Shown piece after piece: positions 18,560-29,500 of a DNA stretch of 64,000 bases. The stretch is from Scilla litardierei. Its lineage: Eukaryota; Streptophyta; Magnoliopsida; Asparagales; Asparagaceae. Under the pieces are notes generated by a model that was not told the DNA's origin, ran no database searches, and saw nothing but the letters and a program-made list of their open reading frames with translations. The stretch's first letter is position 1. Every line of letters begins with the position of its first letter. The position numbers and the translations under genes were made by a program. The stretch is taken from NCBI GenBank assembly GCA_030789695.1, contig CM061142.1:157948714-158012713 (forward strand), given 5' to 3'.

Positions 18560-20518
18560 ATGCCGTCTCGCCTTAGGCCACGCATGCGGGAGCCCGTTTC
18601 CAAGCGAAAGAAGCCAGGTGATCCTGGCTCCTCTTCCGCTAGGGCAGACTCCCCTCCACCTAGCCCACCACCACCTACTCAGTCGCCTCCTGCCGATCCC
18701 ATCCCACCACCTGCACAGCCTGCCCACGCGTTCGATGCGATGGGGATTACATTTCGAGTTGATGCCCAGCGCGCCAGATTCTAGCATATCTCCCATCGCT
18801 CGATCGTACCCACTAGGTTCGTGCACCTCGCTGACTTTGAGCACCTAGTGGTTCTAGAGGGGCTACTCCAGTTGTACGACAGCGTGGGGTGGCGTGATTT
18901 CTTGTCGGTGTCGGCGGACACTTATATCCGCCCGACACTAGAGGTCCTTAGTTCTATTGAGCGGACCGCTGGAGGATGTTCATTTCGCCTGATGGATCAG
19001 GAGTGCCAGGTCACTCTTGACATGCTCCGAGCATTCTTCCAGTGGCCCGCTGTCCCTGACCCAGACCGCGCTTACGCTCCCACGCACATCCCACCCCCGT
19101 CGTTCGACACCCACGCTTTCTGGACCCGGATTACAGGATCACCCCTTACCTTTGACCCTAGTAGGGCCAAGGCCTCTGCCGTCCTCCACCCGTGCCTCCG
19201 CATTGCACAGCGCCTTATGGCGACCACTTTTCTTGCACGGTACGAGCCCGGTACGTTGTCGACGCCAGAGCTCTACATGATCTATACGATGACACATCCC
19301 AGGGTTTTTGAGGGAGCTAACGTTCTGGTCCCCGTTGTAGAGATTGATATCACCAGTTGGTACATCGACCACATCATTATTTCTATCGGCGCTCGTATGC
19401 CTATTTGCTGCGACGGTCTGATTACACTCTTGGCTCTTTTGTGCGGAGTCGACCTCCCTGCTCACTTGCTTCGACCAGCGGGCCCCACTTCACTATCGAT
19501 AGACGTCATGGCCTGGATGAGGATGCTGCGTCCTCATGGTCGTTAGCACTGGGTGTGGCTCCACGGTCCTTTTGCTGCTGATTACATGATTCTTCTGAGC
19601 CCTGCTCGGACTCATATAGGACCCGCGGGCGGAGATTGGATTCCAGCGATGGATCTCCTCATCCCCACCCTTTACGTACTAGAGCCCGATGGTGCTCAAC
19701 AGGAGCCCCTCATTCCACCCTAGGACCCCGTGATCCCTCAGCCTGCACCTGAACTATCTGCACCTCTCGACACCTCTGTCCACACTTCTGTTAGTGTCGG
19801 GAGCACTTTTGCTGAGTCATCGTCCACCACCGCCACCACCTCTGTGCCCATTTCTGTCGATCCCATTTCCGCTGCTAGCCCTGAGCGTCCCGCTACCATT
19901 TTTGAGAGGGGCGAGACCTCCTTTACCGCCGCAGTGGCAGCCCTGTCCTCACTTTTGTTCACGGCCACCCCAGCCGTTGACCCATCTGTCCCCACTGCTG
20001 CTGTTTTCTCCGAGAGCGTAGTGACGTCTGTCCCCACTTCTGTGTCACTGACCTCTCTGCATGCCTCGTCTTTAGCGACCACTTCCACTTCTGCTGCTGC
20101 TCCTTCCTCGCCTTCCTTGCCTGCGTCTCAGCCTCACACAGAGGCCGAGCGATACTTAGCGAGCACAGCACCGGAGCACCACCCAATAGCTGCACCCATC
20201 CTTTACGGCGGCCGCGTGAGACAGCACCGTTCTTCACCTGTCTGACCTGTTTGACCCTCTGCTCTACCTCCCCCCGACACCCTAGTTCAGAGCATTCGTG
20301 CTCTTGAGGGGGCAGTTAGTGGACTCAGAGGAGACTTTAGGGCTCTCTCCACCACCGTCAGTGCAGTCCAGACCTGCGTCGCCATACTTCCTAGTATTCA
20401 GGCTTGCCTGAATCAGATTCTTGTGCGTCTGCCTCTGCCACCCACACCCACCCAGCAGCCACCATGCCCGCCACCACCTCCGCCACAGGACGGTACTGGT
20501 GCACCCCCACCCCTTAGG
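18560..20518 (+). pseudogene. Env-like gene of B1, broken by stop codons
   Basis: Collinear with the intact 659-aa ORF of B2 (49087-51066). It starts with MPSRLRPRMREP and a basic SKRKK cluster, then a Pro-rich linker and the globular domain (GWRDFLSVSADTYIRPTLEV, CSFRLMDQECQVTLDML, PELYMIYTM). In-frame stops lie near 18782, 19545 and 19722, and others follow near 20242-20252. Since frame is mostly kept, decay seems to be by point mutation after insertion. Confidence 0.85.
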
Positions 20519-22405
20519 CACACACTGGATGCCTTCCACATTCTTGCTGTCGATACGCTGGATACTTTTTGTGAGCCTGCTGATTTTGCACCCCTCCTTC
20601 ATAGACCGTTTTGTTCACATTATGGTCATATCTGTATATCTGTTTGGAAGAGAGGGAGTACTTTTTGGGGACACTCATATCTGCACTATTTTGATCTCTG
20701 CATGCATCACCTGCATTCTCATATCATTTTCTTTCTTTTTTTCCATCATGCATTCATCCTCACCCACCCCACCCACTTTTTGTCTCTCGGTGTGCCACAC
20801 TTCGCACATTGAGAACACTGTGCACTTTAGCTTGGGGGAGTGAGTTCTCACACTTTTTATTTTTGTCACATTTTATTTTTATTTTTATATTTTCCACCTT
20901 TTCTTTGTTTTTACACACATTTTCACCCACTTTTTCCTTTATTATCATGCATCACGTTTTTTCTATTTCTTGAGTGTGCTGCATTGTACAGTAGTAGTTT
21001 TTATTTCCTTTTTATCCTTATTTCTTTCATCTTTTCGCTAGAGATGAATTTTCTGTGATGACGACGACGTGGTGCTAGCTTATCTCTATATGCATATTAC
21101 TTTGACATGCCATAGTTTTTATTTCAGATATTATATGCTGTGTCTTGCTATGCATTTGAGATAGTAACCCGCACTTTCATGTATGAATATGGATGAAATT
21201 CTTTTATTAGCTGAATCTGATAATTTATATGTATACTCTTCGTAGAAAACACACCAAGCTTCACGCATTGATTGCTTATATCTGGAGTACTGCTTTCCTT
21301 TCTTATATCACTTCTTATTGCATGAAAATTGTACGCTTCACTTTCAGGTTGAATGAATGTATGTTAGGTTGATATAACTGGACTAGTTTACTTTTTGAGA
21401 TTAAACTGAGTAGATTACATTACTCTGCTGAAAGTTGGCGTGCACGTCCTATAGAGTGAACCGAGTGTTACCTTTATTTCTTTCTCCACATATCTTGAGC
21501 ATTATTTCTATACTTATATTCATTGGTGAATCTCCCTTTAGCGATTCTATCATTGGCATTTCCCCCGCTATTAAATTCCACGCTCCAATTCCCCAAAATC
21601 AAAAAGAAAAAATATGAATATCTTTCTATCTTTTGATTTGGGATCTCAGATGTATATATGCATAAAAAAAGAAAAAGAAAAAAAGAAAAAAGAAAAAAAA
21701 AGAAAAGAAAAGAGAAAAGAAGCTCCCATATCACACTTTTTCTCTCTTTCTTCCCTCTTTTGTTTTTATTTTTATTGGAGCTTCAAAAATGGGGAATGTA
21801 CTTATTGATTTACTTATGCCACCACGCTTATAGATAGGTTTGGGGGAGAGGATCCAATGATGTGTGAGAGAGTGACTACTTGACTGTGCATGACAACCTA
21901 GGCTAGGTAATTTTCTATACTCGGTGAGATTACTGAAAGTTTTACGAAATCCAGGAATTGATACGTAGTATGCACTTCATGAAAACCATACCTCTCTATT
22001 CTTATTGATCCATGATGTGTGATATCTCTTATACTCCAAATAGAAAGCATTCAATTGAAAAGTGTGTGGTCTATGATTATGTATACCACTTTAGATGCTT
22101 CAGACGATGTTAATTCTAGAACGATTCCATATTTCATACTATTTTGCTATTCTCGGGTTTTCTATTTTGAATGCATCCATATGATTGTGATATCGAAATG
22201 AAAATCTTTGGCATGTGTTTTATATTCGCCGTATGCTATATGGGTAAGTAAGGCCCATGTCCTGAGAAAATGATCTAGCACCTAACTCTTTGCCTTCTTT
22301 CTTATTTTCTATCTCTTCCGTTTTTTCTTTTTATTATTTTTCCCGTCGGGTTCGCCTTTTACTTATCTTCCTCGAGGACGAGTAAGAGGTAAGCTTGGGA
22401 GATTT
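20519..22405 (+). other. 3' non-coding region and PPT of B1
   Basis: T-rich, no gene. PPT-like motifs recur at 20829-20839 and 21837-21849. The functional PPT, AGCTTGGGAGA (22392-22402), precedes the LTR and is preceded by a hairpin CTTCCTCG-AGGA-CGAGTAAG (about 22366-22386, one mismatch). An A-rich purine tract lies at 21665-21725, as in A1. Confidence 0.7.
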
Positions 22406-22905
22406 TGATCACTCCATATTTTATACCTTTTTTCTGCATGTTTGCATGCCGTTTTGATCGCCCATATCACGTTTTTCATGATTATTCGACAATATTGCGA
22501 TGCTTTTCACTATTTCTTGTTTTTGTCGTATTTCAGGAAATATGGAGCGATTTGGAGCGATTTTGAGATCAAGGGGTTTGCAAGCGCTTAGGAGTGTCAC
22601 CCACGGCTCATTTGAGGGCTTATCAGCGATGGAGGATAAACGGAAGAAGAAGGAAATCAATAGGAGCGACGAGGAGGCAAAAAGAAGGAGAAACAGGCAT
22701 TTCAGCACATCACTCGGCCGAGTACGAATGCTCACTCGGCCGAACAAGAAGTCCCACTCGGCCAACCAGAACGGATACGCACACGGAGTTTTTCAGCGTA
22801 TACTCGGCCGAACGAAGAAATCCTACTCGACCGAGTGAGAAAGCTCACTCGCCCGAGTGGTACATGGAATTTGTCCAGAGAAAAGGCCGAAGTTGCTGCA
22901 ATTGT
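22406..22905 (+). repeat. 3' LTR of B1, truncated
   Basis: TGATCACTCC... matches 12093-12590 with about 13 differences and then stops at 22905. The remaining 1.28 kb, including TATA box, hairpin array and LTR end, is missing. Confidence 0.9.
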
Positions 22906-23036
22906 CGACTAAGGGGAGACTCCTCTTATTGGGCAAGGATTCTGTAGTTTTGGGTTCATGACTAGTGGAGGGGCGTTCGAAACAGGAACGTCCAAGGGAG
23001 GGGCCGGAGACGAGGACCGACCTGTGCGAAGAATGT

Positions 23037-23925
23037 TCAGGCTGGAAGTCGCCGGCAGATAAGTATGAGACAACGATCCCGAGGCATTCCAATTTCTCTT
23101 CCTTCGCCAGATGAGCTCTGGCTTGGGTGATGCGAAGGGCTAGTGGAGGCACTACCTGTCTTCTTTTTCCTTCGCTGCTCTTGCCGAAGTCTCTGCAGCT
23201 CTGGGGGCAAACTCTCGAATTCTTGATCGACTATCTCTGCAAGGAAAGAGACAATTAATGTAAGCAATCGTATAAAAGGCATCGAGATGATAAGCATTAC
23301 CAGGGCTCCATAAAACGATATTCATCAAATTGTTGTTTAACAAATGCTTAAACGACCTCTCATGTTACGGGAGGCTCAGCAGATATTTTGCTGCCTTGAC
23401 TTCAACCGGAGATAACTTAAATTCCTCGAATAGATACGGATTGGGCTCACCCCAATGAATGAGAAACGTGACTACCTTTGGGAAAGAAACAAAAACAAAG
23501 GTATCTCTCCAGTTGTAAGCAGGACTAGGGAGGTCCCAAAGAAGTCCCCTATCTTCTCGATCAATGATGTGATACCACACACCCTGTGAGTCAAGCTTAA
23601 TCAGGAAAAAGAATCTAAATAGCAGAATGGAGGGTTTTATATTGTTCATCAATGATATCATGATAAAGCCCACCAATGGGGAGATGGCCAAGGGCGCAAG
23701 CTAACACAACGAAAGCTCTAAGTAACCCAAAACTTCAAGGATGAATGGATGAAGTGGAAAGCGAAGACAGAGATGAAAGGCTTTCATATACACCCCGACT
23801 TCCCGCCTTTTAGGGAAACAAACCCTTTCATTTAACTCGGGTATCCGAAATTTGTAAGGATAAGAGAGGTAATCCGTTCGAATATTATCGGTTAAGGGAA
23901 AAGATAATTTGAGGATCGGATCCAA
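23037..23925 (-). pseudogene. Antisense ORF of a Tat-type element, decayed
   Basis: Reading from 23925 downwards: GVYMKAFHLCLRFPLHPFILEVLGY, then after a frameshift DSQGVWYHIIDREDRGLLWDLP and YNWRDTFVFVSF. These are the hallmark phrases of a common plant transposon-encoded protein of unknown function. An in-frame TAA follows LSLP (about 23368). A possible 64-bp intron (GT at 23300, AG at 23237) joins it to a charged exon, EIVDQEFESLPPELQRLRQE. Family resemblance is from memory of the motif, not a search. Confidence 0.6.
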
Positions 23926-24461
23926 GATCTCCAGGGGACATCAGGCAATTTACCAGCGCGTAGTATATGAACTCTAGTCTCCATGAGCAACCCTTTGCCC
24001 TTCATGGAGACCGAATCCCTTTGAGAGGGTTAGCGAAAGTTCAGAGTTTTTGATGGAGATATTCCCCTAATAATCGACATTGGAAGTCAAAGGAAAAAAA
24101 GCAGCCGAGGGAAGAAAAGGCTACCTTAACTAAGGTTGATGAAAAGCGGATGAAACTGAAGCGAAAACAAGATTTCTCAAAGATGAAGTCGAACGAGTTT
24201 GCCTCTTGGGTTCCACTGTACTATTTATAATAAGGAACCAGCTTCCAGACTTGGCTTGGCCGTTCGATTGGATGCATGTGTCCAAATCTGGTGACATTGA
24301 GGTGCCGAACCTCGAGCCGGGACAATGACCGAAGCAAGGAAGTGTGAGTTTTGGCAGTCGAAATCAAACGATCACACTTCGAATGTCGTGCCCATTTAAT
24401 GAGATTTCACATCATTCAGTCGCAATCAAAGCCTTTTTTGAGCCTGAATGATGGGGGCTAT

Positions 24462-25218
24462 TGTTGATACATAGGTCCGACCCACGAAGCGGAGATGTAT
24501 AAGCGCTGCCACAAAGGCTAGGCCCACTTGACGTGGTTCACCTCGGCTCAATGGCCCGAAAGCCCATCAATGAGGAAGAAATCTTATCCAGTCAATAATA
24601 CAGCTCATATGCACGTTGGGTCCTGCTAAACGTACATGATTGGTTAGTAAATACATGAATAAATGGGCTACTGTTACTTTCATTCCCGGAGAGGATCTCG
24701 CCATCGTGAAGGAGGAGCCATTATGTACTACAGGAGAAAATCATCACCTATAAATAGGGAAGATGACAACTGAAAAAAGGTTCAGATTCCAGATGTACTA
24801 AATACTAGGTACTCTGACAATCTTATTCTTTACTCTCCACTCTTACATTTCTTCCTCCAAAAGCTCAGTGTGACTTGATCAAGACAATCTTCCTTGGGTC
24901 GACCTTGACAGCCCCGAGCCTACTTAAGTCGGTACTAATTTAAACATCTGAGGGGATTTGGGTCGGAACTCAAATCCGACACCTATAATGAGTGTCTGTG
25001 TTGCAGGTCGATCGATGCACAACACTGCAGAGAGGTCGAAGGGTCGTTACCTACGACCCTGAGATTGATCAAGTTCTAGCACCGTAGCTCGAAGCCTAGC
25101 CATGTACGACCCTGGTTCCATCAACCTCGGGTCCCATTCAACAGCTGACGGGGCTCCACGTCATCAGAGGCGTCGACGTCGGCCCAATTTACTGTTGGCC
25201 GGAACCCATCCGTCAACA
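24462..25218 (+). repeat. LTR of the Tat-lineage element
   Basis: The LTR is 757 bp, bounded by the perfect 6-bp inverted termini TGTTGA and TCAACA. TATAAATA is at 24749-24756. Only one copy lies in the window, so no target duplication can be tested. Confidence 0.75.
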
Positions 25219-26531
25219 GAATGTAGAAAATTTTAATAAGGGAAAAGAGAACTTGAATAATTTACTAGCTTCACAAAATTTTTATGTTTCCTTTTCTTTT
25301 TTAATGATTTTATGACCAATTAGAAACATGGTTACATAACAGTTGAGTCTAGCATTATTCTTGTCGCTATGCGACATAAGAGACGAGCCACATACTAATA
25401 AAATTAATAAGTAGTTTAAAATATATGATGTGAAATAATACTTGCATCCCTATCTAAAGACCTTGAGGTCTGATTTACTTCCAGGTTCACTGATGATGAT
25501 GCAGGAGGAAAGTGATTTCGTCAGCTAGATGAACATCAACGGGGGGAAAAGAGAACGTACACCGGGATTTTACATGAAAAATTATGCAGAACTCTCTTCT
25601 TCTGTTTTGTTTGAGAGAAGACTAGGTGAGATCATTGTTTTTTCTGGTTGCTTGTTAATATAATTGAAATAAGAGTGATGTGCCAAGTTCATTGAAAGAA
25701 AGTGACGGCAGAGACTACAAAATTGCTTACGATCGTTTCAGAATGAAGACAAGGATGGCTCTTTATATGAATTAAGCTTTTCATCAAGGAAAAGGACACA
25801 CTTAAACAACCCATTTCATGACTTTAACACAAGTCTCCATCACTAGACTCTGAAGAGAACAATATAAAAGAAATGAAAGCAACTAATATTGATATTAATT
25901 AATAGTGTTATACTGTCAGAAAGGAAGTTAATGAGAAAACACAACTCGTAAGTGAAAATAAAAGACGCATCATATTCAAGAAAAGTTCATGAGAAATGAT
26001 TCGACCTGCAAACTTTCTTGTTGTTGGCTATGATGTGCAGATTACAAGATACAAGAAATGCATATCCAACCCATTCAAATCCATCTATACGCTTCGTCAT
26101 TAATTAGTAATGACACATAGACATACCAGATCTATTACTAATCTTTAGGATTTAGCCCATCAATTTGCACAAGGCTAAAATTATGTACACACATCTACAA
26201 CTTTAAAAAATAGAAAAGGAACCTTCTCTTTTTATGATTCCATCCATATATTAGAATTTGATGCATTTTGTCTCCATGAAAGAAATCATAAAAATGAAGA
26301 ACAAGTAAAAAAGCAATATTCATAAGCAAACAATGAACAATAGGCTAGAATGCTGTCTGGTTATAAAAAGGAGCATTAAGGTAGAATCTTGTTTGGTTAA
26401 AGAGACTTGCATAACCAACCACAAAGCCACCACATACCCAATTTCTAACAAGAAATTATCATCACAAGAAACACAACCCCAACGCCCCCCACCCCACCCC
26501 AATACCCAATTTCTAACAAGATGAGGTTGAT
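25219..26531. other. Intergenic DNA 3' of the MYB-CC gene
   Basis: AT-rich unique-looking sequence with no ORF or repeat that can be supported. It should include the 3' UTR and poly(A) site of the minus-strand gene ending at 26532. Confidence 0.6.
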
Positions 26532-29500
26532 TTACGTAGCCTTCCTCTTGAGCTCTGGGGTCTTCTGACAGAATAAGTGGCCGTCTCCGATTGAAGAGAG
26601 CGAGGACTTGTCGTCGGGGGAGTGGAGGGTGATCCCCCCGACTGATATCTGGTGGAAGGAGGGGCTCAGCGGCAAAGAAGACGTGCACATAAATGGGTTA
26701 TTCAAGCCAGCGGAAGAGATCTGGTCGTGTGCAATCTTGCATGCCTTCTCGAGCAAGGTGTCAATGTACTTGTGGTATGCATCCGTTCGGATCTGCACAT
26801 GCTTCTGAACCTGAATGATAGCCAGGGAAGCAAATATCGAGTAGAATCATGTCATGGTTTGTCAGGCGTAACATCTATAAATCAATAATAAACAATAGCT
26901 CGTTTTATCAAGCCATCCCATTCGGTGAATACTTCCTAGGGGCACAAGAGTGATCCGACTTTAAGGCCAAACAGCATCACAACAAAAAAGATATACATAA
27001 AGATCCGTATGGCACTGGCTTTATACTGACCATGCGATTGGGCGTCTTAAGATCGCAACTAAGAGAGGCCTCCTGCATCTTGCCAAATGCTAGCTGAATT
27101 ATATTTGTTAAATAGGTGTTTTGGCATTTGGGAAGATTATTCGCCAATTCTACGACTTCAGACCGAGGTGACATGGCCCCAGGTAAAAAGAACGGGAAAA
27201 AGTAGTTCATTATTGCTCCGAACACTATCATCCATATCACTAGGAAGAAAAAGAGTCCAAGATAAATATAGGATGCACATCACTAAAAAGAGACATGCAG
27301 ACATAGTGGTTCCTACAAGAATAGAAAGAAAATGCATATGCTAACCCGCATCATTAGGCTCTATTACGAAAGCATATGATGAAATGCATTAGTACAGTAT
27401 CACAGACAATGGATATTTCCAACTATGTAAAAAGGTCATTCTGAAGATGTCAGCTACATTATTGTATTCTACATAAGATATAATAACAGTTGCTATGGAC
27501 CGGGACCTCATTGCACAAGAAGGAAACAGATGGATTGAAACTTAGCACTCAAAGGTGAACTACACTGAGTGTTACTGGAAGAAGTAACTATTTCGCTCTA
27601 CCTACCGAGTGTTTGGTCTCTGAGAGGCTCAGAAACTTTAAGCAGTATGGAAAATAGTAAATAGACAGTCAAATCAACAAACATACTGCAGTACAAAAAC
27701 AAGTGTTGCTGATCCTTCCAGTATTTTTCTTACAATTCTCAACTGATCTTAACCTTAAATTTCATTCAGTATTGGCGTAAGTTCAGGATCCCATTAGGAC
27801 CATGTCAGGATCTTTCACATCTTCCTATATCGACTGCTCAGATCTAATCTATATAACTCGATTGCAAGCCCTTCACTGCACTAGTACGCTTATGCAAGAA
27901 CTAGGGGCAGGTGTATGTAACGACATGTTTTCATCAGCACGATAATTTGTGTTTAATCTATTAAACTATTTTTCGTCTGGAGTTTATGATTTCAAAAATT
28001 CCTTATAAAAATATTTTGAAGTATTAAAGTAGTTATGGGGTATTTTAGTAAGTTCAGGTTTCATCGAATACCTCTAAATAATCCGGAAAAAATTCATTTT
28101 TGATTATTACCGTTTTGGCTTAATGAATTAATTTTCTATACAAACATCAGCAAAACGTTTTCAAACTTCTACGGTATCATCCTATAATCATTTAGGGCTT
28201 CCCACATTAATTTCGTAATTTTCTGACGACAAATCAATAGAGAACCCGTAAACCCGCTTCCTAAACGCTTTAGCCCACGACTCGTAATTCCGTAGCTCAA
28301 ATCGTAAATCGGACTTCGTATTCACGATACTCGTGACGATACGAACCCGTGGGTATGTTTTCGTAATTTTTCGGACACGTTTACTAGTAGGGGCAAAATC
28401 GTAATTTTGTTACAAATTTTACCATCGCTAATTACCTTGCCTAATTACTAATTACATTAACCTAATTACTAATTACCCTAACCATGACTAACATGTGTGG
28501 AGGGGTACGTTTAACTTTTCCTAATTTAGTCAAAAAGTAAATCATATCCTAATCTTTCATTAATAACACTTTTTGACTAAATATTAAATGCCTAATTAAA
28601 AAAAATTAGTTTCTAACACCTATTTAAACCCCCTTAATCCCTCTTCTCATGCCATCTTCAACATCCCCTCCGGCAAAGCTCCGGCCAACTTTCCGGCGAA
28701 CTCCCCCATTTCCGGTGAGCCCCCACCAACCTCTACTATTTCCCCATCTTCAACCTCTCTCAACCCCTCTCTATCTCTCTCTATCTCTCTCTAAAAACTC
28801 AAACAAACCCATCCATGGCCACCACCACCATGACCACCTCCGGCGACGGCGAGCTCTCCGGCGACAACCCCATGACCTTCACTCCCCTTTCTCTATCTCT
28901 ACAACACCCTCTCCCTCTCCCTCTCCCCATTGATTCTACACCATGAATCAATCAAAAACAGCCAAACAAAAAAAACTCTGTCATTTTTTCGGCGGCCGGC
29001 CAGTGGCCGTCCCCCTCCCCTCCTTGCTCCCTTGGTCCTTGCTCCCTTGGCTCCCCTCCACTCCAATGATTCTCCTACAAGCAATGAAGAGAAGAAGAGT
29101 TTTGGAAAAAAACGGAATGAAAAAAATTGACAGCTTAAAACAAAAGTGGAGTGTGTTGTGCCATTTTTGTGAAGGAAAATATGAAGGGGAGAAGAAAATG
29201 TGAAGGTTTATTTGTGAAGAAAAAAAATGGGAAGGGATTTAATTTAGAAATGAGAATTGGGTAGTGATTTTGGTAGAAATTGTGTAGGGAACAAGAGTGT
29301 GTATATAGGAATTATTTTTATACGTGTATACGTATACGTGCGTACGTGCACGTAGTACTGAACTTTGTAATTTCGATTATTATATTAATAAAATATGGGT
29401 GCATGCGTGTGGTGTTTGTAGGTAGACGTCCCGGGAAGACACCGACTCCCGGACACGGTATGAGACCCGCCCAAGAAACCGGATTACAACCGGTCACGAC

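Larger units (their letters stand above)
12093..22905 (+). mobile_element. Element B1: Athila-lineage element with pol but no gag
   Basis: Order: 5' LTR (12093-13872), tRNA-Asp primer site, RT-RNaseH-integrase directly after the primer site, a tail shared with the gag-protease ORFs of B0 and B2, UTR with palindromes, broken env-like ORF, PPT, and the first 500 bp of a 3' LTR. Gag and protease are absent. The two LTR copies differ at about 13 of 500 bp, by eye. The 3' LTR stops abruptly at 22905 against an unrelated Tat element, probably through deletion or recombination. Confidence 0.9.
22906..25218 (+). mobile_element. 3' end of a Tat-lineage Ty3/Gypsy element
   Basis: A plus-strand LTR (24462-25218) is preceded by a polypurine tract (ATGGGGGCTA, 24451-24460). 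The remaining interior holds a decayed ORF on the opposite strand. Tat elements such as Grande and Retand are known to carry an antisense ORF between pol and 3' LTR, which is the basis of the assignment. gag, pol and 5' LTR are missing. Confidence 0.65.

Noticed and set aside
26977..27240. Minus-strand ORF in the last intron of the MYB-CC gene, considered as an extra exon
   Set aside because: The coiled coil continues in phase from exon 5 to exon 6 without it, and no MYB-CC sequence is missing.
28649..28933. Pro/Ser-rich ORF inside the solo LTR in the intron
   Set aside because: Low-complexity translation within an LTR; no recognisable domain.
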